A stretch of 64,000 bases of DNA from Parerythrobacter jejuensis (lineage in GTDB: Bacteria; Pseudomonadota; Alphaproteobacteria; Sphingomonadales; Sphingomonadaceae), in NCBI RefSeq assembly GCF_039536765.1, contig NZ_BAAAZF010000001.1:1922001-1986000 (forward strand). Direction: 5' to 3'. Below the pieces are notes generated by a model that was not told where the DNA came from, made no database searches, and was given only the letters and a program-made list of their open reading frames with translations. Positions 46,209 through 55,095 of this stretch are shown here, one piece after another; the first letter of the stretch is position 1; each line of letters opens with the position of its first letter. Both the position numbers and the translations under genes were made by a program.

Positions 46209-46613
46209 CTAGGCGCTTCGACGAGGTCCCAGCGTGCCGGTATCGGGGACCAGGCCGAGAACAGCGGTGCGGGCCCGGTGGAATTCGTGCCACAAGGTAA
46301 GTGCTGGAACCTTTGCGTCCTGACCGCGGGCATTGACTGCCAGCAAGGCTGTCACGCCTGGCTGCATCATCGCGGTGAGATCGGCGATCGTTTGTTCAGC
46401 CAGCTCGAAACGCCATCCGCCGGCATCTTTGATAAGAGCAGGAAAATTGCGGATCTGGGCGCTGGTGCGTTCTGGTGCCAGCCCGGCCATGGCAGCGACA
46501 GCAGCGGCGGCATCCTGCAATGCGGTCCACTGTACACTCAGCGATTGCGCGGGATTGCGCGCAGAGGCGTCCCTCATCGCTGGATCGGAAAAATTGGTGC
46601 GTGATGCGCTCAT
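46209..46613 (-). CDS. Hypothetical protein downstream of a sulfotransferase gene
   Basis: A 134-residue soluble protein, mostly helical, with no recognised motif (VQWTALQDAAAAVAAMAGL, FELAEQTIADLTAMMQPGVTALLAVNARG, LTLWHEFHRARTAVL). It begins 38 bases after the sulfotransferase gene ends and on the same strand, so it is probably a partner gene. A longer start at 46640 is possible. Confidence 0.65.
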   Translation of the reverse strand: MSASRTNFSDPAMRDASARNPAQSLSVQWTALQDAAAAVAAMAGLAPERTSAQIRNFPALIKDAGGWRFELAEQTIADLTAMMQPGVTALLAVNARGQDAKVPALTLWHEFHRARTAVLGLVPDTGTLGPRRSA

Positions 46614-46651
46614 GATGGGCACGCCATAGGCCCATCCCACTTGCCAAATCG

Positions 46652-47608
46652 CTAATGCGACCAGTCGAAATCGTTGTATCCCAGGCGCGCCGCCAGTTCG
46701 CCTGTCTGCTCTTGCAGGAGGGCAATATCATCGGCGCCGAGCCTTTCGCGCCATTTGTTAGTCGCGGCAGCGCCATCGCGGCGGATATAGGAACCACCCG
46801 CGTGATCGTCTGATTGAGCCTGGAGATTCTTCGCCACCAAACGTCCGGTTGATGGAGTAGGCTGCGCATGGGCGAAGGCGAACAGGCGATCAATGGCTGC
46901 TTGTGTGTTGCTTACCATATCCTCTTGCCGGACCGTCATTGTGCGCGCATCGGGCACGAGATAGCGGGCAGCGAAACCATAGATGACGCGCCACAGCAGT
47001 GCGGCCTGTTCGATGGCCGGCGGGTTGGAGGCGGCAAATCTGCAAATCTCATCAGCCTCGTCCGGCACGGTTTCGAGCAGACTGTGCTGGGACGCCAGGT
47101 CGGAAAAATCAAACTGGCCGGCTTTCCGGATCATGCTTTCCGCGAACCCGGCTGGATGGCGAAGGGTGAGCACCACTTTCATACCGAGCTCTTGCTGCAG
47201 GGTCCTCGCGGAGAACGCGAGAAACGGATCCTTGAGAACGGCGGGTCGCGCGGACAACACGAACGGCATCTTGCGCTGGCAGTACCGGGCCACCTGCCCG
47301 ACCTCTTGTGGCGTCCGCACGCTAGACAAGCGATCAAGGACCTGAGCGGGAAAGGAATTGCGGTCGAGGAAAACGGCCAGTGCCTGCGCCAATTCTTCAA
47401 ACCGGTCCGTCCCGTAATACTCGTACCACCGCGGCGGGCGCAGGGAGTCGTAGCTCAGAGTTGGCTCGGGATTGAGCGGCTCGTGCAGCAAATGGTACTC
47501 ATCCGCGGTGGCCAGAAGAGCGCCGGTGAGCGTGGTCATGGAATAATGCGTGCCGGTCACAATCACCGACCGGCTCAGCAGGTCGAAAGGGTTGGCGGCC
47601 GGTTCCAT
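46652..47608 (-). CDS. Sulfotransferase-family protein
   Basis: A 318-residue protein. The N-terminal PAPS loop reads VTGTHYSMTTLTGAL, a variant of the usual G-x-x-R-S-G-T-T loop, and the second PAPS region VVLTLRHPAGFAESMI is clear (RHP). No signal peptide. It would transfer sulfate from PAPS to an unknown acceptor, or act as a relative with lost activity. It is the last chromosomal gene left of the integrative element. Confidence 0.8.
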   Translation of the reverse strand: MEPAANPFDLLSRSVIVTGTHYSMTTLTGALLATADEYHLLHEPLNPEPTLSYDSLRPPRWYEYYGTDRFEELAQALAVFLDRNSFPAQVLDRLSSVRTPQEVGQVARYCQRKMPFVLSARPAVLKDPFLAFSARTLQQELGMKVVLTLRHPAGFAESMIRKAGQFDFSDLASQHSLLETVPDEADEICRFAASNPPAIEQAALLWRVIYGFAARYLVPDARTMTVRQEDMVSNTQAAIDRLFAFAHAQPTPSTGRLVAKNLQAQSDDHAGGSYIRRDGAAATNKWRERLGADDIALLQEQTGELAARLGYNDFDWSH

Positions 47609-47722
47609 ACAGCGAAGCTAAGCCATGCCAGCGGGCCTGTGACAAGCACGCCGGTGCTTTTATCGGTGGCGCGGCGCAGTTGCCTTTGCTAGACGCGCGC
47701 CGCGCTCAGGCGATTTGCATGC

Positions 47723-47799
<77 letters not shown>

Positions 47800-47828
47800 G
47801 TTTTTCAACGACTTAGTGAGACGTCGCT

Positions 47829-47859
47829 CATTCCGTATGGAATGAGTATGGAAAACATG
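47829..47859 (+). repeat. Left-end copy of the arm-type repeat
   Basis: Contains TTCCGTATGGAATG, an inverted repeat, followed by GTATGGAA. It matches the right-end copy at 56274-56304 at 28 of 31 positions in the same orientation, 30 bases inside attL. Likely an integrase or excisionase binding site. Confidence 0.7.
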
Positions 47860-48155
47860 GGGTCGGACTTGTCATCGTTCTATGCGATCTGAGGGGCGCA
47901 TGATCGAACAGTCTAGGGGCGGCCGACAGTTCAGAAATGCGCGGGTCCTACCTATTGGTTGCGCCTGCTTGAGGCGCTAGCTGACCGCTTCTTCTCGGGC
48001 TTCTTTGCATTCAGGACTTAAGCTCGGTTTGAAGTTCCTGTTCAAGCAATGCTGTCTGGCGACTCGGGCCGGAAAGGCTATAGCTTTGCGCCCTAATCTC
48101 GGTCGTCAGAGTGGATTGACTGACCACCCGAGAGCGGACATCGAATAAGTCTCCA

Positions 48156-48198
48156 TCCGAAGGCAATGGCCAGAGATTGGCAACCTTTCAGGGCACCA
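48156..48198 (+). repeat. Degenerate copy of the tRNA-Arg 3' half (old att site)
   Basis: Starts TCCGAAGGCA like the att repeat, then diverges (AATGGCCAGAGATTGGCAAC, then CTTTCAGGGCACCA). By eye, about two-thirds of its positions match attL. It cannot form a tRNA. It is followed 25 bases later by a decayed arm repeat, the same order as at the true left end. Confidence 0.6.
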
Positions 48199-48222
48199 TT
48201 ACTACAGCAATCTGGCGAAAAC

Positions 48223-48254
48223 GATTCCGCTTTGTATCGAATGAGCATGGGGAA
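48223..48254 (+). repeat. Degenerate copy of the arm-type repeat
   Basis: GTATCGAATGAGCATGGGGAA here aligns with GTATGGAATGAGTATGGAAAA at the left-end copy, 17 of 21 positions. An ATTCCG precedes it as in the true copies. Confidence 0.55.
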
Positions 48255-48313
48255 GGGCTGACCAAATCGCGTCTCTAGAAGCTACGAGATTGGCGACGAC
48301 TCCTGTGCTCCAA

Positions 48314-48949
48314 TTAGGAGCCGAGGCGACTTATCTCGCTTTGGAGCCGTTTTGACCATCTCGCGTTGCGAAGCAGGCCCGAGTGCCGAATTGCGAGCCT
48401 CTGGCAGCCTGGCATGCTCTTGATGATCTGTTGAATGGATGCGAAGAGCGAATGCGGAACCCTCCCGCTGATATAGACACTGGTGACACAATTGAGATCT
48501 AGTGGGACCGGGTATGTGTCAGAGTATTCCGTCGCGCTTGCGCGGACGGCGATCCGGTACTCTTTTTCAAAACGATATACGCTTCGCTTCATGAATGGCA
48601 GGCGGTCGTTACTCAAGATGCTTTGGTTCAATTCCCTCCACTGCACATATGACATCGGACCGTGCGCTATTCCAAGTGCGTCGAGCTGGGCGCTAAGCCT
48701 CTCTTCACTGAAGCGAACACACGCACCTTGACCGCTATCGGCAAATACCTGCCAATGGTGGGCGGTCTCATTTCCCTGAGCCATGCACGCGGCGAACACT
48801 TTGCTCTCTGGCTCGCTCCGCTCCCAAACTTCCATCACTTCTCGGTCGTTTCGATCTTCCCAATGGCTTGGACTGATCAACACAAGCCGTTTATGAAGAA
48901 GTAAGTCCAATGCTGCTGGAATGGACGTGTATCTAGAGAGTGTAGCCAT
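48314..48949 (-). CDS. DUF2971-like protein
   Basis: A 211-residue cytoplasmic protein. LSRYTSIPAALDLLLHKRLVLISPSHWEDRND, GNETAHHWQVFADSGQGACVRF and FEKEYRIAVRA match the DUF2971 pattern (S-P-x-x-W-x-D-x-x-D, then W-x-x-Y/F-A-x-x-G-x-G). The function is unknown. It lies 165 bases downstream of the methyltransferase on the same strand and is the third gene of the cargo cassette. The start is the ATG at 48949. Confidence 0.8.
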   Translation of the reverse strand: MATLSRYTSIPAALDLLLHKRLVLISPSHWEDRNDREVMEVWERSEPESKVFAACMAQGNETAHHWQVFADSGQGACVRFSEERLSAQLDALGIAHGPMSYVQWRELNQSILSNDRLPFMKRSVYRFEKEYRIAVRASATEYSDTYPVPLDLNCVTSVYISGRVPHSLFASIQQIIKSMPGCQRLAIRHSGLLRNARWSKRLQSEISRLGS

Positions 48950-49114
48950 TGGTTCGGTCCTCGATATTGTCGGGTCCTTACCGCGACATTTTTCATAGCT
49001 TGCGGCTGGGCGCCGCTCTTGAACCGTTTGTAGCTCGACCGACGAACAGCGTTAATGGCAGCGCCTCCAATAGCCTTCTCTTGGAATTGTTCGCTGTTCC
49101 GCCAAACAACAGCC

Positions 49115-50311
49115 CTAAGCTAGTTTCTGGAAGGTAAGGACCGTCTCAGTTCGCATTCGCTTCTGCAGGGGGTTCGCGGTGGAACCACCAACCGGGAGGT
49201 ATCGCCTATTCTCAGGCAGCTTCCGCTCTGACTCATCAACTAGGGTCAATCCGTGTTTCTCTGAGAGTGCCTTCATGCAGTCTGAGTTGCTGACAAAGGT
49301 GCCCTTCAAGCAACTGTTTCCGACGACGTAGGTTGCTTTTCCGCTCGGCTTAAGGACCCGCGCGCAACGCGAGGCTAGCCGATCAAGGTCGCAAATATAT
49401 CGGTCGATCATTCCGAGTTGGCGAGAGCTAAGTGTATCACCATCGAGCATTATCGCTCTAATCCCATCAATCTCGCGTCGGCTAAGCGGCGGATCGATGG
49501 ACTTCTCGGCGCCAATGCTGTGCGACCGGATCTGACTTAGGCTTCCTATCGCGTGGCCCAGCCAAACTAGCGCGAGCTTATGTCCTCGCATGTAGTCGAT
49601 CGCATTCAAGTAGGGCGGTGAAGTCACGATCGCGTCGATCGACTGGCTACGAACGCCCCTCAGGTCCCGCGCATCGCCGTGACGTACCGTGAACGTGGCG
49701 GCCTTGGGCACCAGATTGCAGATTCGCTCTACCTTCACCGCCGCGTCCCTCAGCCCCCAAAAAACATCGTACTCGGAGCCTGCCCGAGTCCGATGTGGCC
49801 GACTGTGTGAGGTGTCGCTCGCCAATGAGGCACCACCCGATTTCGTTATGATCGTGCGGCTCAGGCAGAGACGCAGCACGTCAAGAAGGTCACGCTCCCG
49901 CCGGCGAAGCCGTCGCGATTCAATATCATTGAGATGCCATGCAATTTTTGCCAACTGAGACCTCTGAGGTTCAGCGAACCAAAACTCCATAAAATCTTTA
50001 GTCTTCTCGCAAGCCCAAGGAAGATCATCGAGGCCCCTGTCCGAATTTCTAGCAACGTTAATCAACTCGTCGCAGTATTGCGTGAGTGCACCGCTAGGAA
50101 CATGGGTGGACCATACCTTGGTCATAAGGACGGCAAGAGGGTCCAAGTCATACCCTATGGCTGTATGTCCACGCTCGATTGCCTGTCGAACGACAACGCC
50201 TGACCCAGACATTGGATCTAGAATCGTGGCATTCTCACCGATCCCTTCAAGAGCAGCGATCGCAAGCTCTGGTGCCATCCTGGCAGGGAATGGATGCGGG
50301 GACTTGATCAT
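49115..50311 (-). CDS. Site-specific DNA methyltransferase (N4-C/N6-A type)
   Basis: A 398-residue methyltransferase. An N-terminal HPFPARM motif (residues 6-12) precedes SAM-binding motif I LDPMSGSGVV at 31-40, with acidic YDLDP at 54-58. The catalytic motif IV is TSPPYLNAIDY at 230-240. A DTSHSRPHR segment near 166 lies in the probable target-recognition region. SPPY favours N4-cytosine methylation but does not prove it. Its ATG overlaps the stop of the GHKL-nuclease gene as ATGA, so the two are translated together. It would protect host sites from its partner. Confidence 0.88.
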   Translation of the reverse strand: MIKSPHPFPARMAPELAIAALEGIGENATILDPMSGSGVVVRQAIERGHTAIGYDLDPLAVLMTKVWSTHVPSGALTQYCDELINVARNSDRGLDDLPWACEKTKDFMEFWFAEPQRSQLAKIAWHLNDIESRRLRRRERDLLDVLRLCLSRTIITKSGGASLASDTSHSRPHRTRAGSEYDVFWGLRDAAVKVERICNLVPKAATFTVRHGDARDLRGVRSQSIDAIVTSPPYLNAIDYMRGHKLALVWLGHAIGSLSQIRSHSIGAEKSIDPPLSRREIDGIRAIMLDGDTLSSRQLGMIDRYICDLDRLASRCARVLKPSGKATYVVGNSCLKGTFVSNSDCMKALSEKHGLTLVDESERKLPENRRYLPVGGSTANPLQKRMRTETVLTFQKLA

Positions 50312-52926
50312 TTCCCTGCATCGGCTGCTTTGCTGAGACTTTCAAGTTGAACATTCACCGCTTCGGCCACTCGGTCTGCGCTGGCATTGATGATGACCTT
50401 GTCTTCATCGGTTCCAACCAAGTCCGGAACGATAACAGCAAGACCCTTCGCCAGCGAAACTACGTCCCGGTCTTGGACTTCCTTTGCCCCCAGCTCACGC
50501 CTGCATATATGTGCGATGAGTGACGCCGACAGTGCATCGGGCACTTCCTTACGCAGCCGCTGGATCGATTCAAGAAAAGTATCAAGAGTCAATCTGTTGT
50601 CACTCTGTAAACTGTCTTCGAGATGATCGACCCAATCGGAAACCATGCTTGGGTCGTATAGTTTGAACAACTCCTCAAGCTTGGTAAGCGGTATCGCTCC
50701 GTACTTGGCCGTAAACTCAAGAAGCCGCCCAAGGTCCTTGGCGACAATTGGAGTGATCTGAAGTTGGCCGCAGCGAGTGATAACGGCTCCGTCTTGAAAG
50801 CCCGGAGCGACAACCAGCGCATACTGTGCATTATAGCGCTCCTTGTGCTCGTTCACTCCGTCAAGGCTCAGATTGCCAGTCTTAGAGGCTTCGCCCTTCG
50901 CGCTCTTGGCATCATAAGTCACCCGATACGCGGGCGGGTTTGGGTTATTGGCTGTCGGCGCCACTCTTGTGGGATACGGAAACGCATCTGCATACCCTTC
51001 TGGCTCACCCGGCTTACCAAGCGGCGTCACGTCAAATCCCAGGTAACTGAGGGCATCTGTTACGACTGCTTCCAAGCGTTTGTGATTTTTGTGATCGTTC
51101 TGCGTTGCAAGAAGCAGCGAAGCGATATGGTGGCCTGATCTCCGCGTTTGTCTAGCACGGTACCGAAGGAGCTTATCACGGTAATCGCGCACGCCCTTGA
51201 GCACGTCCGCATCAACTCCCTGCTCCAGAGCGTAAACATCGGTCAACAAATTGACCATTGCAAAGGTGCGAATGAGTTCTTTTTCTGCCTTCTTGCTATG
51301 CTCAAGCACGAATGGGTGCTTGTTATTCACGACAACAGCGCTGTCGCTGATGCGAAACTTGACGAACTCGTCGTCACCAGTCGCCTCATACCTCACTTCG
51401 CCAAGCGCATTGCTGATGTCTTCGGCGGTCTGCGACCGCCACCGCTCGTTGGCAGCGGTGCGGTCGGTCAAGTCTCTTTCATCAAACATCTCTGGGATTG
51501 CAGCAGAGTTTGCGAGAGTGTCCGAGACGATTGATCTGAGGGGATTTAGCGAGATCACCCCGAGAGCTTTGACAAGCAAGTCACCGCCATCTGACAAGCC
51601 AGCGTCCGGGTCTGAATCGTACTTCGTTCGGACTAGATTGAATGTGCGTCGGAGGAACGCACGAAAGATGGCGATTTGTCGCGTTTCTTTGAACTGTTCT
51701 CGGTTTGTGATCAGACTGGTGTTCAGGCCATCCGCCCGGACTGCCATTCTGAATCGTGCCCAAGCAGCATGGCTGAGGTTTTCCTCTCCAAAACTTGGAT
51801 CGCTTTGGTTCACGACACGGCCAAGAACATTCACATGGAAGCCATTCGAAGCACCTCTCGTCTCACTCTTGCCGGTGCTTATTTTGTCTTCGAACAGCCG
51901 AACTGTGCCAGTTATTTTGCCGATACCGTCAATTATAGCATGAGGTTCAGGCGACGAATGGAACGTCACTGGGATCACTTCGGTTGCGTCCTCATGGGCC
52001 TCACTGTCGTTGTTCTCGTCTTCATCGTCGGTTGCGGCGTTCTTCTTAACAAGCCGAACCTCAGAAAATTCGAGGTCTGGCCCGATGACCCATTCCCGCA
52101 GGACAGGGCTATCCATCTTTGATGAGCGCAGAAATTCACCATTCAATGAGATTGCCATTTCCGAACCAAATGGGAGTGCAGTCGACAGCATTCGCCTAAG
52201 AATGCCAATCTTCAACTCTCGGCCAGAGGGTTTGAGATCCGAAAGGATAGCTAGAGTCCAGGTACCACTTGGCGGGCGATCGAATGAAGTTTCGCCAGCC
52301 CCAAACTCATCATCATCTTCCTCAAGCTCCGGCGCGGGAATGCCGTCCTCAATCAACTTGAGGATCTCTTCGCCGTCTGAGATCTCAGACACAACCGCCC
52401 TGAGCTCCGTCTCGGTCACTTCAAAGATGTCAAGGCCGAGCTGACTAACCAGCTTGTCCTCGCTGCCTTCATTCTGGACTTGCCCATAGTCCATCGTGAC
52501 GCGACGGATCTTGCCGTCACTTGCCTTGCAGAAATAAGTTAGTTTGTTGGCTAGGACGTAGGTGGCCAGTTTGCCGATGCCGAACTTCCCGATAACCGGC
52601 CGCCCATAGGCCACACTTTGTGTTTCTTTTGCAGAGAAGGCGATATGCCACAGGGCCTTAAGCCCCCCCTCGTTCATTGAGACGCCATTATCCAGAACGC
52701 TCAGGGTTGCCGCTGGCGAGTATAGGTCAGATGACACCCTGACATCGACGTTCGATGCGCCCGCGTCCCACCCGTTAGAGATCAATTCCTCGAAGGCTTT
52801 TTGCGGTGAGCTATAGAGTTGCTCACTAAAGTGCTCCAAGAAACGAGTGCTTATCTCAACAGAAATTTCGTCAGTCTTCTTGCCAACTTGATCAAGTCGA
52901 ACTGCGCTTTTGCTTTGTGAACTCAC
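50308..52926 (-). CDS. GHKL ATPase fused to a predicted PD-(D/E)XK nuclease
   Basis: An 872-residue protein. Residues ~20-130 are a GHKL/Hsp90-type ATPase: N box EELISNGWDA at 47-55 (E47 or E48, N51), G1 box LDNGVSM at 79-84 and G2 GKFGIGKLA at 113-121. A middle transducer-like region includes VVNNKHPFVLEH. Residues ~617-735 resemble a restriction-endonuclease fold: RLEAVV (E619), PEGYADAF (D647) and YDAKSAKG (D672-x-K674). I chose the GTG at 52926 because AGGAGG lies eight bases upstream; the TTG at 52932 would be only two bases from it. It is the first gene of the cargo cassette. Confidence 0.85.
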   Translation of the reverse strand: MSSQSKSAVRLDQVGKKTDEISVEISTRFLEHFSEQLYSSPQKAFEELISNGWDAGASNVDVRVSSDLYSPAATLSVLDNGVSMNEGGLKALWHIAFSAKETQSVAYGRPVIGKFGIGKLATYVLANKLTYFCKASDGKIRRVTMDYGQVQNEGSEDKLVSQLGLDIFEVTETELRAVVSEISDGEEILKLIEDGIPAPELEEDDDEFGAGETSFDRPPSGTWTLAILSDLKPSGRELKIGILRRMLSTALPFGSEMAISLNGEFLRSSKMDSPVLREWVIGPDLEFSEVRLVKKNAATDDEDENNDSEAHEDATEVIPVTFHSSPEPHAIIDGIGKITGTVRLFEDKISTGKSETRGASNGFHVNVLGRVVNQSDPSFGEENLSHAAWARFRMAVRADGLNTSLITNREQFKETRQIAIFRAFLRRTFNLVRTKYDSDPDAGLSDGGDLLVKALGVISLNPLRSIVSDTLANSAAIPEMFDERDLTDRTAANERWRSQTAEDISNALGEVRYEATGDDEFVKFRISDSAVVVNNKHPFVLEHSKKAEKELIRTFAMVNLLTDVYALEQGVDADVLKGVRDYRDKLLRYRARQTRRSGHHIASLLLATQNDHKNHKRLEAVVTDALSYLGFDVTPLGKPGEPEGYADAFPYPTRVAPTANNPNPPAYRVTYDAKSAKGEASKTGNLSLDGVNEHKERYNAQYALVVAPGFQDGAVITRCGQLQITPIVAKDLGRLLEFTAKYGAIPLTKLEELFKLYDPSMVSDWVDHLEDSLQSDNRLTLDTFLESIQRLRKEVPDALSASLIAHICRRELGAKEVQDRDVVSLAKGLAVIVPDLVGTDEDKVIINASADRVAEAVNVQLESLSKAADAGK

Positions 52927-52934
52927 AAACAAGA

Positions 52935-52940
52935 CCTCCT
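52935..52940 (-). promoter_or_regulatory. Ribosome binding site deciding the GHKL-nuclease start
   Basis: AGGAGG on the minus strand, eight bases before GTG 52926 and two before TTG 52932. The spacing selects the GTG. Confidence 0.7.
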
Positions 52941-53051
52941 GTACCGAGCACTAGAAGCGTTGAGTTGTTCCTTCAAGTGTGGGAACACGCTTGTCGGACA
53001 CGGGACAGTCGAGGACTGCTCCAATGGGTTCACCTCGTCCGAGTCCGAATT

Positions 53052-53072
53052 CTCTACAATCTGTCAGTAGAG
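53052..53072. promoter_or_regulatory. Inverted repeat upstream of the cargo cassette
   Basis: CTCTAC-N9-GTAGAG, perfect over six bases per arm, about 125 bases before the GHKL-nuclease start. It could be an operator, perhaps for controlled expression of a toxic nuclease. It may also be chance. Confidence 0.25.
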
Positions 53073-53928
53073 CAATTGGCCGTTGTGGCTCACAGTGCTG
53101 CGAGTGATTGCAACAACCGTCTTGGGGCGATGCTCCCAAGGCCGTTTGCCTTCTGATCCTGCTCCTATCTGAGATAGAGTTCTGTTCTCTGGGCCGGAGT
53201 GGAGTCGGCATTGATTGTAGTCGTGCCGCCGGGTCGAGATCCATTTGGAAATCAGACCCTGAAGCCTAGCCGCTTTTCCTTTCTGACCAACTTGGTAGGA
53301 ATTCTGCCATATTGGCTTCTCTCCGTACTGGAAACCGAAACCGCAATTGCTTTCAGTTTGGTACAGTCTCAGCCCAGAGTGTCGGGATTCAATGCCGGCA
53401 ATCAACCTGAATCGCGGAGGCCCTCACGCACCGGGGCTGACCAGCCTGAGAGTACATCCAACTCACAATTCCTCCGAAGCCAGGCACAGCTACCCCACCC
53501 GTTTGGGCCACCTCACAAGGAATCCTTGCTGGGCGAAACGGATTAACCCACTGGCACTCTCTGACATGTTTACCGCGCATCCGTATCGTGGATCATTCGG
53601 GGCCCCCACCGTTGGCCGTCCGGCCTGCCGTGGTCGCAGTCGGCTCACCGATGAAAGCCGTGGCGTTTGAGCGCGTATATCCGCATTGCCATCCAGCGAG
53701 GCTTTGCGAGGGGCGGGTGATACCCCCATGCCATCGACCCGTCAGAGTGGATCACTCTCTTTGCGGGCTCACCCTTGTCCGGATGCCTAGCAACTCGGAA
53801 GCGATGGACTTACCCAAGGCAGCTTCATTTAGTGGAGCGGGAGGAAGCGCCAATTCGCATAAACCGCTGGCCGCCAATCGTGACCAGGCACGGCTGGCGA
53901 CGTAGATCGGGATAGGGTCGTGTCTCGG

Positions 53929-54105
53929 TTAGTTGGTGGAACTTGGAAGGCTTGCCGCCCACGCTTCTGCGTCGGCGACCGCGATGCGCGTGGAGCGTCC
54001 GATCTTACGGATAGGGATGCGCTTGGCTGCCACCTCGCGGTAGAACGCGGAATGGCTGATGCTGTAGCGGTCCTTGAATTCCGCCACGGTCAATAGTTGG
54101 CTCAT
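53929..54105 (-). CDS. AlpA/excisionase-type helix-turn-helix protein
   Basis: A 58-residue protein, easily missed because of its size. It starts MSQLLTVAEFKDRYSIS, then SAFYREVAAKRIPIRKIGRSTRIAVADAEAWAAS. This is the MerR-like winged HTH of AlpA and phage excisionases: a TVxEFxxRYxIS helix, a FYREVAxxxIP recognition part and a GRxxRI wing. It should bind element ends and set the direction of integrase. It lies between the cargo and the integrase block. Confidence 0.88.
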   Translation of the reverse strand: MSQLLTVAEFKDRYSISHSAFYREVAAKRIPIRKIGRSTRIAVADAEAWAASLPSSTN

Positions 54106-54236
54106 AGTCAGCTTCCATGCCTCTGTAGAGACTGCGCGGAATTGCGCAGCGCCTCAGGGCATGGCTTGGGATTCCACGGAACAGGGTGGCGATTGCAGCA
54201 ACGGGGATGCGAAAGTTCGCGCGCTTGTTGCGGCAA

Positions 54237-55019
54237 TCAGGGATAGCGCATTATCTGCGCGACCTTTCCGCGCAGATTCCTCACTCTCATTGCTACGTTA
54301 TCAGGATTGATCGAAGCCTCAGGATCATCAGAATAAGCGGTCGCAAACTCTGCAATCGCCTTCCACGGTAGCTTTGGAGACAAGACGGCGGGCCTCGGGA
54401 AGTGGTTTCCTCCTGCGCGATGCTCATCCTTGCGGAAACCTGTCACGAGGTCCGCAAGCACCAGCGCAACAGCGATTTCGCGCTCGGGCAGACGAGGAAT
54501 TGTATCGTAGAGCAGCGGACCAAAGCGCACCGGGGAACGGTCAACGCGCGACCAGCGTTTTTCCAACTCGCGAAGCGCATTGGCTACCGCATTGCAGCTA
54601 TCCTTGTGTTCCAGTTCAAATTTGGCGTGCGGACAAAACTCAGCGGCTATTGAGACGCCCAATTCTCGTTCAGCCCTTCTGAAACTTGACCTACCAATTG
54701 CCTGCCGGAATGCCTGAGTAGCCTTCACCAGCGATGGCCGGTGCCTCGCGTCCTGCTTTCTCGCGGCAATCTGATCCCTGTCAGCTTGCCAATCGTGGGC
54801 CTGCCATTTCGCGCAAGCCTCAATGAGAAAGTGCCTGAGCGGGAAGAAGCCGCTTGCAGCATTGTCGGGCCAGCTTGGACCGGCCCAATCAGCGAGCGAA
54901 AATGAGGCGGCGTGATAGCGCTCTGGAATCGGCGCTCTGCCCGGCGCAACCCATAGCGGGGTAACGCCTTCGAAATAGGTTGAGCTCACGGCATCTGGGC
55001 GATTGCGAGGCTTGGCCAT
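54237..55019 (-). CDS. Element-encoded protein of unknown function
   Basis: A 260-residue soluble protein. It contains SLADWAGPSWPDNAASGFFPLRHFLIEACAKWQAHDW, helical KATQAFRQAIGRSSFRRAERELGV, PHAKFELEHKDSCNAVANALRELEKRW and a C-terminal NVAMRVRNLRGKVAQIM that could be a DNA-binding helix pair. I do not recognise the family. Its place between integrase and excisionase suggests a role in element maintenance. The start is the ATG at 55019. Confidence 0.72.
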   Translation of the reverse strand: MAKPRNRPDAVSSTYFEGVTPLWVAPGRAPIPERYHAASFSLADWAGPSWPDNAASGFFPLRHFLIEACAKWQAHDWQADRDQIAARKQDARHRPSLVKATQAFRQAIGRSSFRRAERELGVSIAAEFCPHAKFELEHKDSCNAVANALRELEKRWSRVDRSPVRFGPLLYDTIPRLPEREIAVALVLADLVTGFRKDEHRAGGNHFPRPAVLSPKLPWKAIAEFATAYSDDPEASINPDNVAMRVRNLRGKVAQIMRYP

Positions 55020-55095
55020 GTTTAGACAACGGCAGCGGCGATGCCGCCTTCCATTCCCCCGATAGTGTCATTCCCACGGTAGGGCTGCTCCCACC

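Larger units (their letters stand above)
47860..48313. other. Left-end region without genes, holding a decayed second attachment module
   Basis: No supportable gene. The tRNA-like segment at 48156-48198 and the arm-like segment at 48223-48254 are described separately. The rest shows no repeat or structure that I can defend. Confidence 0.6.
52927..53928. other. One-kilobase stretch without a supportable gene
   Basis: Between the GHKL-nuclease gene and the excisionase. Several short frames overlap on both strands (for example 53064-53405 minus, 53490-53729 minus and 53588-53905 plus), but none has a ribosome site, a known motif or a protein-like composition I trust. The sequence may hold the promoter and regulatory region of the cargo cassette plus decayed cargo. 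An inverted repeat at 53052-53072 is listed separately. Confidence 0.5.

Noticed and set aside
53588-53905. Plus-strand open frame in the integrative element
   Set aside because: No ribosome site or motif, overlapped by frames on the other strand; opposite in direction to all other element genes.
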